Of a stretch of 64,000 nucleotides of DNA, positions 49,459-58,030 are shown one piece after another. The notes below the pieces were generated by a model, which saw only the letters and a program-made list of their open reading frames with translations, was not told where the DNA came from and ran no database searches. Every line of letters starts with the position of its first letter. Position 1 is the first letter of the stretch. The DNA comes from Vagococcus martis. Its GTDB lineage: Bacteria; Bacillota; Bacilli; Lactobacillales; Vagococcaceae. The stretch is from NCBI RefSeq assembly GCF_002026305.1, contig NZ_MVAB01000001.1, positions 1,470,001-1,534,000 on the forward strand, written 5' to 3'. Made by a program: the position numbers and the translations under genes.

Positions 49459-50698
49459 CTAAATTGCAATATTAAGTTAGCCACCTAGGTAAAAACATCT
49501 AATTTTTTGTGTTATTCTATTAAAATCCATCCTTACCAACATGTTTTGATTTTAAGCTTTTGAATTTCTTCTAAAAATAATGTAGCTGGTTGTCTATAAT
49601 TTAAGATTTTACGTGGTAAAAGATTAATTTTTTCAGTAGCCAGTTGAATGAATTGTTTTGAGTAGTTGCAGATTGGAGTTCCTTTCGGAATAAATTGTCT
49701 TAATAAACCATTATGTCTTTCATTTGTACCTCGTTCCCAAGAAGAATAAGGATGAGCAAAATAGACATCCGTTATTTGTTGGAGAGTATCATGAAGCGAG
49801 CTAAATTCACTACCATTATCAGCAGTAATTGATTGAAACATCTTGCTAAAATTAACTTGTCCGAACTCAGATTTTAATCGATTAACAGTATAACAAACAG
49901 ACTCTTCTGTATGATCATCTAAAACAACAGTGATCATGTAACGCGTTTTTCTTTCAACAAGAGTAAGTATAGCATTATCATCTTTAGATTTTGAACCAAT
50001 AACGCTATCTATTTCCCAATGACCAAAGTTTTTTCTATCATCAACTGTACTTGGTCGTTCATCAATCGATTTTCCTAGTTCTTTTTTATGCTTACGACTT
50101 CTTTTCTTTTTAGGTGAGAGTCTGATCTTCATCTTGAGATGATGGTTTCTAATAGGTAAAAAGCCACTATCAATATAATTATAAAGTGTCTTAGTAGAGA
50201 CAGTAGGTGTATTCCAAGTCCTCATGGACTTGGTAAAACCAACAATTGCATCTGGTGACCAATTAAAATCAATAATCTGTTTACAGGCATAATTAATAAA
50301 GTCAACAGCACTGGCTAGCTTAGAATTAGCACCACAACGCTTTCTATTTTCTATATATTTAGCTTGTCCTGTCTCAGCAAAATAGAGTTGTCTAGGCTTT
50401 TTATTTTCTTTGATTTGCGTTGTTGTACCACGTTTTAGCTCATTGTTTATTGTTTGATGGTGTCGACCTAATCGTTTACCGATTGCTCTATTAGAATCAC
50501 CTCTATTATGCCAAACTTCAATAAGTTGTCTTTCTTCAAAGGAAAGATGTTTATAAGTCAATTTTTGTGTGGTATTCTGAATTTGCGCCATGATAAAAAT
50601 TCCTTTCGTTGTTGGGTAGATACTTCAATGATACATGAATTTTTACCATGGTGTTTTTTTATTATTTTAGGGTGGCTAACTTGATTCTACAATTAACC
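49459..50698 (-). mobile_element. IS30-family insertion sequence, copy 2 (inverted)
   Basis: About 1240 bp, nearly identical to 21854-23094 but in the opposite orientation. Terminal inverted repeats share GTTAGCCACC. It inserted at the stop codon of the lipoprotein gene, between that gene and its terminator, and is flanked by a 14-bp direct repeat. Because each copy has its own matching duplication, both look like independent insertions without later recombination between them. Confidence 0.92.
49533..50591 (-). CDS. IS30-family transposase, copy 2
   Basis: A 352-residue transposase with the same helix-turn-helix and DDE residues (Asp195, Asp258, Glu291) as the copy at 21961. One residue differs (Arg238 for Gln, from a CAA to CGA change). 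The frame is intact. It lies in the same orientation as the upstream lipoprotein gene, so readthrough from that gene can enter it. Confidence 0.96.
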   Translation of the reverse strand: MAQIQNTTQKLTYKHLSFEERQLIEVWHNRGDSNRAIGKRLGRHHQTINNELKRGTTTQIKENKKPRQLYFAETGQAKYIENRKRCGANSKLASAVDFINYACKQIIDFNWSPDAIVGFTKSMRTWNTPTVSTKTLYNYIDSGFLPIRNHHLKMKIRLSPKKKRSRKHKKELGKSIDERPSTVDDRKNFGHWEIDSVIGSKSKDDNAILTLVERKTRYMITVVLDDHTEESVCYTVNRLKSEFGQVNFSKMFQSITADNGSEFSSLHDTLQQITDVYFAHPYSSWERGTNERHNGLLRQFIPKGTPICNYSKQFIQLATEKINLLPRKILNYRQPATLFLEEIQKLKIKTCW

Positions 50699-50712
50699 AT
50701 TTTATTTTGTTT
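50699..50712 (+). repeat. Right target-site duplication of IS30 copy 2
   Basis: ATTTTATTTTGTTT, identical to 49445-49458. It contains the stop codon and last codons of the lipoprotein gene. Confidence 0.75.
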
Positions 50713-51421
50713 GTTCTTTCGATGTAATTTGATTAATCTCTTCTATCATTTTTTTTTCGTAGTCATCATCATGTCTTTTACCTGTCATAAATACAAACAA
50801 TAAATTCTGAATGTCTTTTTCCTTTGATTTTTTAGTATCTACTAACCATTTTTTATTATCATCTCGCTTAAAATAAATACTGATATCAACTGGTTTATCA
50901 ATACTTGATGCTTTTTCCAATGCATCATAATAAGCTATTGTCACGATGTGTTTTGCACCAACAGTTCCTATCTCTATGTTATCTGCATTTTCGTTTAAAT
51001 TTGACATCGTCATACCTACTAAATGAGCATAATCAAATCCTTTAATATGATATGTCACTTTTATAGTATTTTTCGTGGTTTCATCAATTGTATAAGAATA
51101 ACTCGCCTTGTCCCTGACTTTATCAATGAGTGATATTGAGATATCTTCTCTTTCGCTTTTAGATAATGTTCCAGAAATCGGCTCAAAAACTGTTGCAAAA
51201 TTATTTTGTAAATCTTCTTCTACTTCTTGAGCTCGTTCATTATATAACTGGCTATCTGAAAACATCTCTTTATATTCATCTACTTGAGTATCATAAAACA
51301 AGCGATTTGCAAATAACGATACCACTTTATCTGTATTTTCTACTTTAGATGAACATCCAGAAAGGCAGAAAATAGCAATTATACAAAATACTAAAACAAG
51401 TTTTTTTTTATGTTTAAACAT
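50702..51421 (-). CDS. Lipoprotein of unknown function
   Basis: A 239-residue lipoprotein. Residues 1-22 form a signal peptide with lipobox CLSG-Cys23. The mature part is mostly charged and contains two likely alpha/beta stretches, with KVTYHIKGFDYAHLVG and VDISIYFKRDDNKKWLVD as the best-formed strands, resembling small DUF5105-type lipoproteins of Lactobacillales. Function is unknown. Its stop codon lies in the IS30 target duplication, so the coding sequence stays complete but the native terminator is now 1.2 kb away. It is divergent from the prepilin peptidase gene. Confidence 0.75.
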   Translation of the reverse strand: MFKHKKKLVLVFCIIAIFCLSGCSSKVENTDKVVSLFANRLFYDTQVDEYKEMFSDSQLYNERAQEVEEDLQNNFATVFEPISGTLSKSEREDISISLIDKVRDKASYSYTIDETTKNTIKVTYHIKGFDYAHLVGMTMSNLNENADNIEIGTVGAKHIVTIAYYDALEKASSIDKPVDISIYFKRDDNKKWLVDTKKSKEKDIQNLLFVFMTGKRHDDDYEKKMIEEINQITSKEQTK

Positions 51422-51530
51422 GCCATCTACACTCCATTATGTGACTTTATTACTATTATTTTACCATACCTTTTTTAAAAAAAGAATGTTTTATCTTATT
51501 ACGTATGTTTTCTTAAAGGAGGGAATTCTA

Positions 51531-52100
51531 TTGTTATTACTTTACTTACCTTTATACTGGTTTTATGTGATGTTATTTCATCACTATTTTGACCAATTTT
51601 ACAAGAAAAAAAACATGATACGTCCTAAACCAACTATACGATTTGATAATTGGTTTTGGTGCACATGCTTTTTGGTATTATTAGGATATTCCCCTCTATC
51701 TATCACTAATATGTTACTGATTTTGATGGGTATTTCATTATCAATCATTGACATTCACTACTACGTCGTTGATCCTGTTCTATCTAAATTATTTTATTTA
51801 GCAGTTCTTACATCACAACTACCTAATATACACATTATTTTACCCGTTATAGTTTTGCTGATATTACTGCTAATCAACTACTTTTTACCTGGTCAATTAG
51901 GCTTTGGTGATGTGAAACTTTTAGTCATGTGGGCAACATGTTTGTCTAGCTTACAACTCATTTGGCTCATTTTCATCGCATCATCACTTGGTATTCTATT
52001 TATTTTGTTCATGAATTCACTCTCATCAGAACGTATAGAAAAAATTGCGTTTGTTCCTTTTCTGACGACAGCTTTAACTGTCGTTATCTACCTATTTTAA
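51531..52100 (+). CDS. Short A24-family prepilin peptidase (ComC-like)
   Basis: 189 residues, almost all in about six membrane segments. The aspartyl protease residues appear as Asp74 in SIIDIHYYVVD and Asp127 in the motif GFGD (124-127) of GQLGFGDVKLL. The usual N-terminal methyltransferase-related region with cysteine pairs is missing or much reduced. Translation probably starts at TTG 51531 with AGGAGG eight bases upstream. Such enzymes process competence pseudopilins, which fits a SigH/ComX-like factor in the same window. It converges with the ABC permease gene and overlaps its stop codon. Confidence 0.78.
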   Translation: MLLLYLPLYWFYVMLFHHYFDQFYKKKNMIRPKPTIRFDNWFWCTCFLVLLGYSPLSITNMLLILMGISLSIIDIHYYVVDPVLSKLFYLAVLTSQLPNIHIILPVIVLLILLLINYFLPGQLGFGDVKLLVMWATCLSSLQLIWLIFIASSLGILFILFMNSLSSERIEKIAFVPFLTTALTVVIYLF

Positions 52101-52849
52101 TCAGTTTTACGCCATTTGTTAGCTCTAGTTTCTGCCAAGTCTATTAATTGAAATAAAATAAACGCTACTAAACTCAATACCAAAATACCACTATACATAT
52201 CTAAGTAATCCAGTCGGCCCCAAGCATCCATAATAAAAAATCCTAACCCATAACTAGTGCCATACACTTCTGTAAAAAATAAAATAGCTATAGCTGTTCC
52301 TAGTGCAATTCTTATAGCATTTAAAATAGCAGAATAAGCAGCCGGTAAGGTAATTTTGTAAAACTGCTGAAATTGACTAGCTCCTAACACATACAAATGA
52401 TGATAGTAACTTTTTGGAATAGTCTTTACACCATCTCTAACAGATAAGACCACTTGAAATACAATGATTAAAACAAGTAAGGTAATTTTTGACACATTAC
52501 CTAAACCAAATAACAGCATAATAATAGGTAATAAGGCAATTTTAGGAATTGGATAAGTTAAATACACGATGGGATCTAATAACTGATTTATTTTTGGAAA
52601 TCTCCCCATCAACACTCCAATCACAAACCCAATTACTACTGCAATAAACATGCCCCAAAATAAGCGAACCAAACTATTATAAGTGTGTAACCATAGGATG
52701 GAGGGATTCATTGCAAATAAATGACGATACACTGCAAATGGTGATGGCAACATGTTTTGATTGAGCGACACACTAGCCAACCACCACAAACAATTTAAAA
52801 AAATAAATGCTATCAGAGCATGAATAAGTTTTGACATATTTTTTCTCAT
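52097..52849 (-). CDS. ABC transporter permease (SsuC/TauC/ThiX type)
   Basis: A 250-residue membrane protein with six predicted helices and the binding-protein-dependent transport motif (EAA loop) around LGASQFQQFYKITLPAAYSAILNAIRIALG. It forms the membrane channel of the importer with the ATPase gene, which it overlaps by four bases (ATGA). The gene converges with the prepilin peptidase and shares its stop-codon bases. Confidence 0.88.
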   Translation of the reverse strand: MRKNMSKLIHALIAFIFLNCLWWLASVSLNQNMLPSPFAVYRHLFAMNPSILWLHTYNSLVRLFWGMFIAVVIGFVIGVLMGRFPKINQLLDPIVYLTYPIPKIALLPIIMLLFGLGNVSKITLLVLIIVFQVVLSVRDGVKTIPKSYYHHLYVLGASQFQQFYKITLPAAYSAILNAIRIALGTAIAILFFTEVYGTSYGLGFFIMDAWGRLDYLDMYSGILVLSLVAFILFQLIDLAETRANKWRKTD

Positions 52850-53586
52850 TCTGTTTCCATCGCTCCTCTCACTTGTTTAATAGTGTCATAAAACAATGGA
52901 GACAGCCTTTTTTCTTCTAATGAAAGTGAAAAGCTAGGATTATCAATTACTGCTTTGATTGTTCCGGGTTTACCAGATAATAAAACGAGTTGACTTGCCA
53001 TAAACACCGCCTCTTCAACATCATGGGTTATTAAAATAGTCGGTGATAATTCTTTTGACCACTGTGTTAAGAATAACTCTTGCATACGCTCACGTGTTAA
53101 TGCATCTAGGGCTGAGAATGGTTCATCTAATAAAAAGATATCTGGCGTCACCAACATCGCTCGGGCAATAGCAACGCGTTGTTGTTGGCCACCGCTTAAT
53201 TGATTTGGGTAACGTTCCAAAAGTCCCTCCAACCCAAGCTCCTCTACTAAATGATTTAATCGTGAGTTTAAATCAGATGGTTTTAATTTACGAACAGTTC
53301 CACCTAATAAAATATTCTCTTTTACTGTCTCCCAAGGTAATAAACCATAATTTTGTGGTATCCAAGCAATTTTTTGTTTTTTTGGATTTATGACGTCACC
53401 ATTTAGAGTAATCATTCCTTCATACTCCTTATGAAGTGTGGTAATCGAGTTTAATAGTGTTGACTTTCCCGTTCCACTAGGCCCTATCAATGCCACAATG
53501 TCTCCTTTAGAAACAGTAAAAGAGATGTCATCCAAAATCAGGCCGACATCATCATACGACGCGCTGACTTTATCAATGTTTAACAT
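52846..53586 (-). CDS. ABC transporter ATP-binding protein (SsuB/TauB type)
   Basis: A 246-residue ATPase with Walker A GPSGTGKST, signature LSGGQQQRVAIARA, Walker B ILLDEP-like IFLLDEPFSALD and the H-loop ITHDVEEA. It matches the nitrate/sulfonate/thiamine-precursor class. The ATG at 53586 is eight bases after AGAGG; a GTG three codons earlier is inside that site. It is the middle gene of a binding-protein, ATPase, permease operon. Confidence 0.9.
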   Translation of the reverse strand: MLNIDKVSASYDDVGLILDDISFTVSKGDIVALIGPSGTGKSTLLNSITTLHKEYEGMITLNGDVINPKKQKIAWIPQNYGLLPWETVKENILLGGTVRKLKPSDLNSRLNHLVEELGLEGLLERYPNQLSGGQQQRVAIARAMLVTPDIFLLDEPFSALDALTRERMQELFLTQWSKELSPTILITHDVEEAVFMASQLVLLSGKPGTIKAVIDNPSFSLSLEEKRLSPLFYDTIKQVRGAMETE

Positions 53587-53603
53587 CTCTTTCACCTCTA
53601 TAC

Positions 53604-54572
53604 TTATTTAACGAGTAAATCACTCATCACATCTTTTTGATTATACTCTTTTGTAAAGATTCCTTCTTCTTTAGACCAATTAAAAGCATTATCGACTTGT
53701 TTACCATCAATTTGTTCAGCATGAACATATTTAGGTAGCGTCACATCTTTTTTTATCTCATCTGTAAACCCAATTTTTTCTTTCAATACATCATAATATG
53801 TATCTATATCATGCTCATTAACATAATCAACGGCTTTATTATAAGCTCGGTAAAATGCTTCAATGGCTTCTTTATTATTAGTCAATGAATCATTTGTAAA
53901 GCCAAATACTGTTGATTGGATATTTAAATCTTGACTGTTAGTTAATTCTCTTAATCCTTGGGAGATTCCAATTGTTCTAAATGGCTCTGGAACTACCGTT
54001 GCATCAATTTTATGATTAAGAGTTAATTCCACTCGAATTGGAATTTGTGGCACTTCTTCAAAGTCAACTTCCCTCACATCTAACTCTTTGGATTTTAATG
54101 CTTCATCTAAGAAGTAATACGGTGCTTGATTTTTGGCATATCCTGCTTTTTTTCCTTTTAAATCAGTTAAAGACGTTACTTTATCATTTCCTGTTAAAAT
54201 TGAAAACGTTCCAATTGATTGACTAACAATTTTCACATCCATATCGCCTTGTCTATACGCACTTAGCGCAATAAGGTTAGTATTAGCTCCATCTAAGTTT
54301 CCACTAGTTAACGCAGCATCACGGTCTTTAGGTGATTTAAAACTATTTAATTTTAAATTGAGTCCTTCTTCTTTAAAATAGCCTTCTTTTTCTGCAATAT
54401 AAACCGGTAAACTATCTACAGCTGGCATGGCACCAAAGCTTAATGATAAAGTATCTTTTTGAGATGTATCTATGGTCTTTTTCTCTTGTGTTCCTTCTTT
54501 TGTCCCACAACTAGTTAACAAACCTAATGTTACAACTGATACTAACCCAAACCATCTTAATTTCTTTTTCAC
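53604..54572 (-). CDS. ABC transporter substrate-binding lipoprotein (SsuA/THI5-like)
   Basis: A 322-residue lipoprotein. The signal peptide ends LLTS-Cys22. The mature part has the NMT1/SsuA fold, with FGAMPAVDSLPVYIAEKEGYFKEEGL at the start and DATVVPEPFRTIG in the second lobe. Ligands of this class include sulfonates, nitrate and pyrimidine thiamine precursors; the sequence does not decide and no TPP riboswitch was seen upstream. Translation starts at GTG (54572) after AAAGGAG. It is the first gene of the operon. Confidence 0.85.
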   Translation of the reverse strand: MKKKLRWFGLVSVVTLGLLTSCGTKEGTQEKKTIDTSQKDTLSLSFGAMPAVDSLPVYIAEKEGYFKEEGLNLKLNSFKSPKDRDAALTSGNLDGANTNLIALSAYRQGDMDVKIVSQSIGTFSILTGNDKVTSLTDLKGKKAGYAKNQAPYYFLDEALKSKELDVREVDFEEVPQIPIRVELTLNHKIDATVVPEPFRTIGISQGLRELTNSQDLNIQSTVFGFTNDSLTNNKEAIEAFYRAYNKAVDYVNEHDIDTYYDVLKEKIGFTDEIKKDVTLPKYVHAEQIDGKQVDNAFNWSKEEGIFTKEYNQKDVMSDLLVK

Positions 54573-54602
54573 TAATAAAACTCCTTTGTGCTAGATTATC
54601 TA

Positions 54603-54631
54603 CTTATATAAAGTAACATAACTTTATGCAA
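54603..54631 (-). promoter_or_regulatory. Probable promoter of the ABC importer operon
   Basis: TTGCAT, a 17-base spacer and TATAAG on the minus strand, 31 bases before the GTG start of the binding-protein gene. Confidence 0.55.
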
Positions 54632-54654
54632 TATACCATATACCGTCATTACTT

Positions 54655-55278
54655 CTAACCTTTGACTTCATTCCAATATATTTGTGCTTTTTCTTCCCAA
54701 TATTTTTTATCTTCTTCTGTGATGTCACGTATTACACGACACGGGTTCCCAGCAGCAATTGTATTAGCTGGAATGTCTTTGGTGACAACTGAACCAGAAC
54801 CAATGACACAATTATCCCCAATCGTTACACCTGGATTGACTATCACACCACCACCAAGCCAAACTTGATTACCTATTTTAATCGGTGAACCAATTTCTAG
54901 ACCAGATGTTCGAATGTCAGCGTCAATCGGATGAGAAGCCGTTAGCAAACTCACTCTGGGCCCAAACATAGTATAGTCTCCAATTGTAATAGGACAGACA
55001 TCTAACATAATACAGTCGAAATTGGCATAAAATTTTTCTCCGACTGATATATTTGATCCATAATCACACTTAAAATTCGGCTCAATATATATTTTGTCTC
55101 CTGTTTTGCCTAACCATTTTTTCAATAGTTGTGTTCGTTTTTTACCGTCTAGCTCACTTGTTTGATTATACTCTCTCATCAAACGTCGGCTCTCCATAAA
55201 TAAATGTCTTAATTCAGAATCACCACTACCTGGGTAATAAATTTCTCCATTAATCATGCGTTCCCTTTGCGTCTTCAT
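54655..55278 (-). CDS. Maltose/galactoside O-acetyltransferase-like enzyme
   Basis: A 207-residue left-handed beta-helix acetyltransferase. It begins with the Maa-type helical region (RMINGEIYYPGSGDSELRHLF) and then hexapeptide repeats with the active-site His in LLTASHPID and a C-terminal IGSGSVVTKDIPANTIAAGNPCRVIRDI. Members acetylate maltose, glucose or galactosides, probably to detoxify non-metabolised sugars. AGAGG precedes the ATG. It stands alone between the importer and pilus operons. Confidence 0.9.
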   Translation of the reverse strand: MKTQRERMINGEIYYPGSGDSELRHLFMESRRLMREYNQTSELDGKKRTQLLKKWLGKTGDKIYIEPNFKCDYGSNISVGEKFYANFDCIMLDVCPITIGDYTMFGPRVSLLTASHPIDADIRTSGLEIGSPIKIGNQVWLGGGVIVNPGVTIGDNCVIGSGSVVTKDIPANTIAAGNPCRVIRDITEEDKKYWEEKAQIYWNEVKG

Positions 55279-55380
55279 ACAATACCTCTTCGTTTTTATT
55301 TACTATATCTATTTAAACAAATATGACACATTATTTCAATTGAGTAACGACAATGCTGTTCTCTTCTCCTTCCAAACATA

Positions 55381-57183
55381 TTATCTTAATAACCCCAATA
55401 TAATGATGGGAAACAACAATAGTAAAAATAACGGAACCACCGTTTGTACAGGGTCAGATAAAATAGAAGATGCTAAGTTCATTCCAAATTGGCTCTTATA
55501 TGTTATAGGGTTATCAGGAATCATCGTTCCATCTGACTGACTATTCTTTGTCACTCTTACCTGGTCTAACTCCTGGTTTGTCGCCTCTTTCACTAATACC
55601 TCTTTAGTTAACTTTCCCTGAACTAATCGCCGGTATTTCGTTCCAATATCACCCTCACAACGTAATAAAGTTAACTGTTCTGAAGGTGTTTTTTTGATGA
55701 CATCAACGTCGGTTTCTTTAATAACTTTATTATCTGTTACCTCAAAGGTATAAATGGTTTTAAAATCTGTGGCATACATCTTATCACCTTTTTTCAATTG
55801 ATCTATCGCCGTTAATAAAGCCGAAGCACCCACTAAATTATGTGACATTAAGACATAATTATCTTTCCCTAATTCTTGATCTTGCCGATAACTCGCGGCC
55901 CCATTTAATAAATTAGTATTAGAAAGACCTGACAAAATAGGAATATCAATCGAAACAGATGGAATGACTAGACGCCCAATCCCCCATTCGTTCACATTTT
56001 TTTGAAAACTTCCTAAAGCTTCTGAATAATCTGCTACATTCACGCTTCGAATTTGTCGTTCATCATAATTTCCTTTTAGTATCTTATCTGCATTGTATGT
56101 ATACAATTCTTGTTGTTCTCCCACATTTATCTCACCAAACTCTGCATTTTGTTGCATTTGGGTAAACCCGTATATCGCATAACAAAGGACACCAACCATC
56201 GCAATCAATAAGCCGACAAATAATAGTTTAATCACCTTAACCAGTCTGTTTAATTTTTTACGATAACGTCTGACTAGTTTTTTATTTTCAGTAGCTATTT
56301 GTTTACGATAATGTCTATATAATAACCATAAAATAATAAACAATACTAGACAAAAAGACAATGAGGCTAACACAATCACTTGATAACTGAGTAAATTTCG
56401 ACGAACTACTTTCTTTTTAACGGCTTCATTATATGGAATCCGGTGGCCATTCACTAATAAGCGGTACGTATTAATCCCAGGCGGTGTACAGGTTAATAAT
56501 GTCACCATGTCTTTGCCTTTCTCTATCGCTACTCTGTCTACCTCAGAAGGCAGAACTTCTTCAAATGATTCAATTTCATAAGCGAGTTTTTCGCCTAAAA
56601 TATTAATAAAAAAAATGTCCCCTTCTTTTAAATTTCGCACTTCTGAAAAAAGAACTTGATTTTTCATACCACTGTGTCCTGTAATAACTGAGCGAGTATT
56701 CTTTCCACCAATAGGGATAGAAGAAGGCTCAAAATGTCCTAACCCTTTATCTAATGTTTTATAACTTGTTCCGTGATAAAAGGGCAAGGCACTAATTTTT
56801 AATGCAGGAATATCAATGGTTCCCATAACATTTTGGTTGGCAAGAAATCCGTTATAATCAATGGGTATTTGACTCCCATTTCCTTGTTGTCTATCATATA
56901 TTGCCTGATTATAGCGTTCCGCTAATTCGATATTTTTATCGCGTTCTTTTTTAGTCATGTGTTTCATTTCTTTGTTGTATTGGTCAATTGCTTCGCTACG
57001 ATCACGATTGGCCAAATAATTACCCACAATAGGATACAACAAGGCACATATGCCAATCAAAATCATTAGAATAGCAAAAATTCTTAGAAAACTTGTTTTC
57101 ATTTTTTTGGGAGTTGGTTTCGACACAGACTGTTGTGACGACTTATTTAATTTCTTATGCGTTGCCTTTTTTGAATGACTCAT
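55381..57183 (-). CDS. Tandem sortase: class C domain fused to class A-like domain
   Basis: A 600-residue protein with two complete sortase domains. Residues 1-30 are basic; membrane segments lie near 32-54, 265-290, 316-340 and 578-600. The first extracellular domain (about 60-255) is class C: His170 in ITGHSG, Cys232 in TLLTCTPPG, Arg241 in NTYRLLVNGHR. A Lys/Arg-rich cytoplasmic linker (290-315) follows. The second domain (about 395-530) is class A-like: His448 in LMSHN, Cys509 in LTLLRC, Arg518 in KYRRLVQG. The class C lid motif DP(W/F) is not evident; the region reads IDYNGFL. The gene closes the pilus operon. Polymerisation plus wall anchoring in one enzyme is inferred. Confidence 0.9.
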   Translation of the reverse strand: MSHSKKATHKKLNKSSQQSVSKPTPKKMKTSFLRIFAILMILIGICALLYPIVGNYLANRDRSEAIDQYNKEMKHMTKKERDKNIELAERYNQAIYDRQQGNGSQIPIDYNGFLANQNVMGTIDIPALKISALPFYHGTSYKTLDKGLGHFEPSSIPIGGKNTRSVITGHSGMKNQVLFSEVRNLKEGDIFFINILGEKLAYEIESFEEVLPSEVDRVAIEKGKDMVTLLTCTPPGINTYRLLVNGHRIPYNEAVKKKVVRRNLLSYQVIVLASLSFCLVLFIILWLLYRHYRKQIATENKKLVRRYRKKLNRLVKVIKLLFVGLLIAMVGVLCYAIYGFTQMQQNAEFGEINVGEQQELYTYNADKILKGNYDERQIRSVNVADYSEALGSFQKNVNEWGIGRLVIPSVSIDIPILSGLSNTNLLNGAASYRQDQELGKDNYVLMSHNLVGASALLTAIDQLKKGDKMYATDFKTIYTFEVTDNKVIKETDVDVIKKTPSEQLTLLRCEGDIGTKYRRLVQGKLTKEVLVKEATNQELDQVRVTKNSQSDGTMIPDNPITYKSQFGMNLASSILSDPVQTVVPLFLLLLFPIIILGLLR

Positions 57184-57235
57184 TTTACATACCTACCTAA
57201 TGACATGATGCCACCTACTCTTCTTTTATATTAAA

Positions 57236-57272
57236 TAAGACACTATTTCATCAAAAATGAAATAGTATCTTA
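57236..57272 (-). terminator. Intercistronic hairpin between the small pilin and the sortase
   Basis: A 16-bp stem with one mismatch (57236-57251/57257-57272) and a 5-base loop. On the minus strand it is followed only by TTTAAT, so it may act as a partial terminator or mRNA-stability element that lowers sortase expression relative to pilins. Confidence 0.5.
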
Positions 57273-57288
57273 TTAGAATGTTTTTAAC

Positions 57289-57951
57289 TTATGACAGCTT
57301 TTTAAACTGCCTTACCCCTAGAAATCCCATACCACCTATTAAACCAATCATCCAATAAAACTGACTGGTTTTTCCAATATTACCACTTGTTTGAGGCAAT
57401 TTATTGGGTAATTCAGGTTCATCGGGTGTATTCGATGCAAGACTTGACTTCGGGTACACATAAACCTCACTCAATAAGCCATGTTTACTTTCCAATGGAA
57501 GCGAGATAAGAACGGGCTCCATCACATGCGACAATAGCTTATTAGGTAATTCACTCACTTGATACACCCCTTTTGGTAACCCTGTGACCTGGGCCTCCCC
57601 ATCCTGGTTTGTTGTCACCGTTTGGGTAAAAGCTTCTTTACCTGTGACGATTTCATACGAGTCTAACTTGGTGGGATCTAAATCAGACGTCTTCAACGCC
57701 ATTCGCGTAATAGTATATGAAATCGAGGAGACACCGTTTAACACATTCCCATCCGCATCTTTTACCTCGTCAACCTTGATACCATTGGAGATGAAGTCAT
57801 TCGGTAACTTAGTGGTGTCACGTAATCCTAGCTTTATAATGTGAATGTCATAGGAAGATGCTTCGACTTTCAACATTTCTATACTGAATGAGAACAGTAC
57901 TAATAGACAGCATATTGTCAATTGATATTTTCTAACATAGTCTTTTAACAA
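57289..57951 (-). CDS. Small LPQTSG-anchored pilin (probable basal/minor pilin)
   Basis: A 220-residue surface protein. A signal peptide (about residues 1-31, hydrophobic LTICCLLVLFSFSI) is followed by one prealbumin-like/Cna-B-type domain (about 34-170) with the GEAQVTGLPKGVYQVSELP strand pattern. A pilin-like motif VYVYPK (Lys168) ends it. The sorting signal is LPQTSG (185-190), hydrophobic stretch and tail RQFKKLS. Size and position suggest a basal pilin that attaches the fibre to the wall. Translation seems to start at TTG (57951) 11 bases after AGGAGG. Its Ser at the fifth position differs from the two LPFTGG partners. Confidence 0.78.
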   Translation of the reverse strand: MLKDYVRKYQLTICCLLVLFSFSIEMLKVEASSYDIHIIKLGLRDTTKLPNDFISNGIKVDEVKDADGNVLNGVSSISYTITRMALKTSDLDPTKLDSYEIVTGKEAFTQTVTTNQDGEAQVTGLPKGVYQVSELPNKLLSHVMEPVLISLPLESKHGLLSEVYVYPKSSLASNTPDEPELPNKLPQTSGNIGKTSQFYWMIGLIGGMGFLGVRQFKKLS

Positions 57952-58030
57952 CCCGTAAATAACCTCCTCTCATAATTTGTAATACTTTGTTTTCGAACTA
58001 AAAGTGATGCATGCTATCAATACAACATAA

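Noticed and set aside
53604-54654. TPP or other riboswitch upstream of the SsuA/THI5-like importer
   Set aside because: The leader is only about 25 bases from the predicted start and has no matching consensus.
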